From: Desulfomonile tiedjei DSM 6799
GTDB lineage: Bacteria; Desulfobacterota; Desulfomonilia; Desulfomonilales; Desulfomonilaceae
Length of the DNA: 64,000 nucleotides
NCBI RefSeq assembly: GCF_000266945.1
Contig: NC_018025.1
Coordinates: 5,522,001 to 5,586,000, forward strand
Direction of reading: 5' to 3'
Both the position numbers and the translations under genes were made by a program. The notes below the pieces were generated by a model. It was not told where the DNA came from, searched no databases, and worked only from the letters and a program-made list of their open reading frames with translations. Below are positions 62,712 to 64,000 of the stretch, in pieces (the first letter of the stretch is position 1; every line of letters begins with the position of its first letter).

Positions 62712-63713
62712 TCAGCTTCCAAGATTCACGACAGTGCGGCCGATCTGCTTTCCCTGGAGAATCATGTCTATGCGTTCCCCCAGATTCTCGAGAGAAACCT
62801 CTGTGGCAATCTTTTCCAGTTGGGGCAGCTTCCATTCACCGGCAAATCTGTTCCAGATTTCCAGCCGCAGGCCCTTGGGACAATTTACCGAATCAATCCC
62901 GAGAAGGCTCACCCCTCTGAGAATGAAAGGATACACCGTCAATGAGAGTACAGGAGAAGCAGCATTGCCGCAGGAGGTCACGGTTCCTCCGTAGTGGGTC
63001 GAGCGCAGGGCCGTGGACAAGATCGGCCCTCCCACCGTGTCGATGACTCCTGCCCAGCGCGCCTTAAGCAACGGCTTTTCAGAGGTATCTGTTGCATCCT
63101 CGATGCTGAGGACCTCTTTCGCTCCCAGCTCCATGAGGTATTCGCGGGCATCCTGCTTTCCATTCACTGCAGCTACCTGGAAACCCGTTTTGGCCAGGAT
63201 GCTGAGAGCAATACTTCCTACACCTCCAGGCGCTCCGGTTACGAGAACCGTTCCTTGATCGGCCGAAACTCCATTTCCCAGGAGTTTGAACACGGACAGG
63301 CCCGCAGCAAATCCGGCAGTTCCATAGATCATGCTTTCTCTGAGGGAAAGGTTCGGAGATTTTCTCACCACCCACTCTGCCGGGACGCGAACGTATTGTC
63401 CGAAACCGCCGGAGGTGTTCATTCCCAGATCGAATCCCGTTACGATAACTTCGTCACCGGCGCTGAATTCCTTCACTGCGCTCGTTTCGACAATTCCGGC
63501 TGCATCCACGCCAGGCGTGTGGGGATACTGCCTGGTCACTCCTCGATTCCCGATAGAGGAAAGCGCGTCTTTGTAATTGAGGGATGAATAACGCACTCTT
63601 ATCAGAACATCGCCTGCCGGCAATTCAGAGACGGAACGATCCACAATTTCTCGCGTGAACAAGTTTTCGGAAGATTCAGTGACCAACAGTGCGCGAAACG
63701 TTTCTTGGTTCAT
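62712..63713 (-). CDS. YhdH/AcuI-type NADPH-dependent oxidoreductase (acryloyl-CoA reductase-like)
   Basis: A 333-residue medium-chain dehydrogenase without zinc ligands. YSSLNYKDALSSIGNRG, PGVDAAGIVE, VTGFDLGMNTSGGFGQYV and VTGAPGGVGSIAL are YhdH/AcuI signatures. AcuI reduces acryloyl-CoA to propionyl-CoA with NADPH and detoxifies acrylate. GGGAA lies before the ATG. It is a single gene with an intergenic repeat on its upstream side. Confidence 0.9.
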   Translation of the reverse strand: MNQETFRALLVTESSENLFTREIVDRSVSELPAGDVLIRVRYSSLNYKDALSSIGNRGVTRQYPHTPGVDAAGIVETSAVKEFSAGDEVIVTGFDLGMNTSGGFGQYVRVPAEWVVRKSPNLSLRESMIYGTAGFAAGLSVFKLLGNGVSADQGTVLVTGAPGGVGSIALSILAKTGFQVAAVNGKQDAREYLMELGAKEVLSIEDATDTSEKPLLKARWAGVIDTVGGPILSTALRSTHYGGTVTSCGNAASPVLSLTVYPFILRGVSLLGIDSVNCPKGLRLEIWNRFAGEWKLPQLEKIATEVSLENLGERIDMILQGKQIGRTVVNLGS

Positions 63714-63819
63714 ACCATTCCCTTTTATGAAATGAGATGCTGCTCTCCATAATATGACAGCTCAGATGCAAAAAACGTGACCGGCGGAAGACCAATAGTA
63801 TAAGAATGGGCAAGATTAG

Positions 63820-63945
63820 TGTCCGATAGAAGATTAGGAGTATTGGTGGGTGCCGTGCCTCCGTGCCGGCACATCTTTAATATGATCAATGATATCGATA
63901 GAATGGACTGGCAGGGACGCCGGTCCCCACTAATATCTTGTATTC
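63820..63945 (-). repeat. Dispersed repeat family B copy 5 (uninterrupted)
   Basis: GGTGGGTGCCGTGCCTCCGT, GCCGGCACATCTTTAATATG and GGCAGGGACGCCGGTCCCC blocks in order; the intact counterpart of the MITE-split copy at 39390-39702. Confidence 0.8.
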
Positions 63946-64000
63946 GATTGTGGGATGAACTTCAGAATTCTGCTCTCATTTGCTTTTATCAATCTAATTC

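Overview
The window looks like a chromosomal segment from a Gram-negative, anaerobic member of the Desulfobacterota (former Deltaproteobacteria), possibly of the Desulfomonile/Syntrophobacter kind. This placement is an inference from gene content: Lpt and Mla envelope transport genes, a CvpA homologue, a molybdenum hydroxylase of the xanthine dehydrogenase type, multi-PAS hybrid kinases, large chemosensory operons, a membrane polyferredoxin protein and many short palindromic dispersed repeats. No ribosomal RNA or marker protein is present to settle it. Base composition is near 50% GC, with AT-richer islands around 3.5-6.1 kb and 29.8-31.7 kb.

Layout. 1-3.0 kb (minus): a zinc/manganese-type ABC importer operon (small membrane protein, binding protein, ATPase, permease cut by the window edge). 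3.5-6.2 kb: a remnant island next to tRNA-Ala(GGC), holding a proteasome-beta-like Ntn hydrolase with a small partner gene and a tyrosine integrase carrying two internal stops. 6.3-9.9 kb (minus): LysM lipoprotein, CvpA, a uroporphyrinogen-decarboxylase-fold protein and two small membrane proteins. 10-13.3 kb (plus): MmgE/PrpD dehydratase, phosphosulfolactate-synthase-like enzyme, M23 peptidase lipoprotein. 13.7-20.4 kb: a six-PAS hybrid histidine kinase and, divergently, a cNMP-binding/degenerate sigma54-AAA+/polyferredoxin membrane fusion. 21-22.6 kb: an IS1182-type element with a frameshifted transposase. 22.8-24.3 kb (minus): mlaF and mlaE. 24.7-28.9 kb (minus): a five-gene locus with cytochrome c, Tat-exported metallo-beta-lactamase-fold protein, polytopic membrane protein and two unknown soluble proteins. 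29.8-31.7 kb (plus): HD phosphohydrolase plus YwgA-like protein. 32-35.7 kb (plus): three-subunit molybdenum hydroxylase. 36-39.3 kb: MFS transporter, small unknown, LptF/G permease. 40.1-52.2 kb (plus): a nine-gene chemosensory operon. 53-58.6 kb: Mg-chelatase-type AAA+ protein, SDR, HD-GYP protein, MBL-fold protein, diadenylate cyclase. 58.6-62 kb (minus): a GT-C-like membrane protein and an SGNH-like protein. 62.7-63.7 kb (minus): YhdH/AcuI-type oxidoreductase.

How the genes work together. The clearest functional unit is the chemosensory operon: receptor (MCP), CheW, CheA, CheY, a HAMP protein, a ParA-type positioning ATPase and two CheB-like proteins. One CheB is an intact catalytic fusion; the other has lost its catalytic Ser and His. 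No cheR is present. A sigma70-like promoter and a leader with a strong hairpin precede the operon. Second-messenger functions recur in the window: HD-GYP (cyclic di-GMP), DAC (cyclic di-AMP) and a cNMP-binding fusion.

The most unusual items are: the cNMP/AAA+/polyferredoxin fusion; the long proteasome-like Ntn hydrolase in the tRNA-Ala island; the cytochrome/Tat-MBL locus; and a MITE family whose terminal repeats match those of the local IS. The IS and one MITE copy sit in the loop of the same hairpin repeat with identical spacing, and an empty copy of that site lies nearby. All family calls come from reading the sequence by eye, without database searches; motif positions are approximate where marked 'about'.
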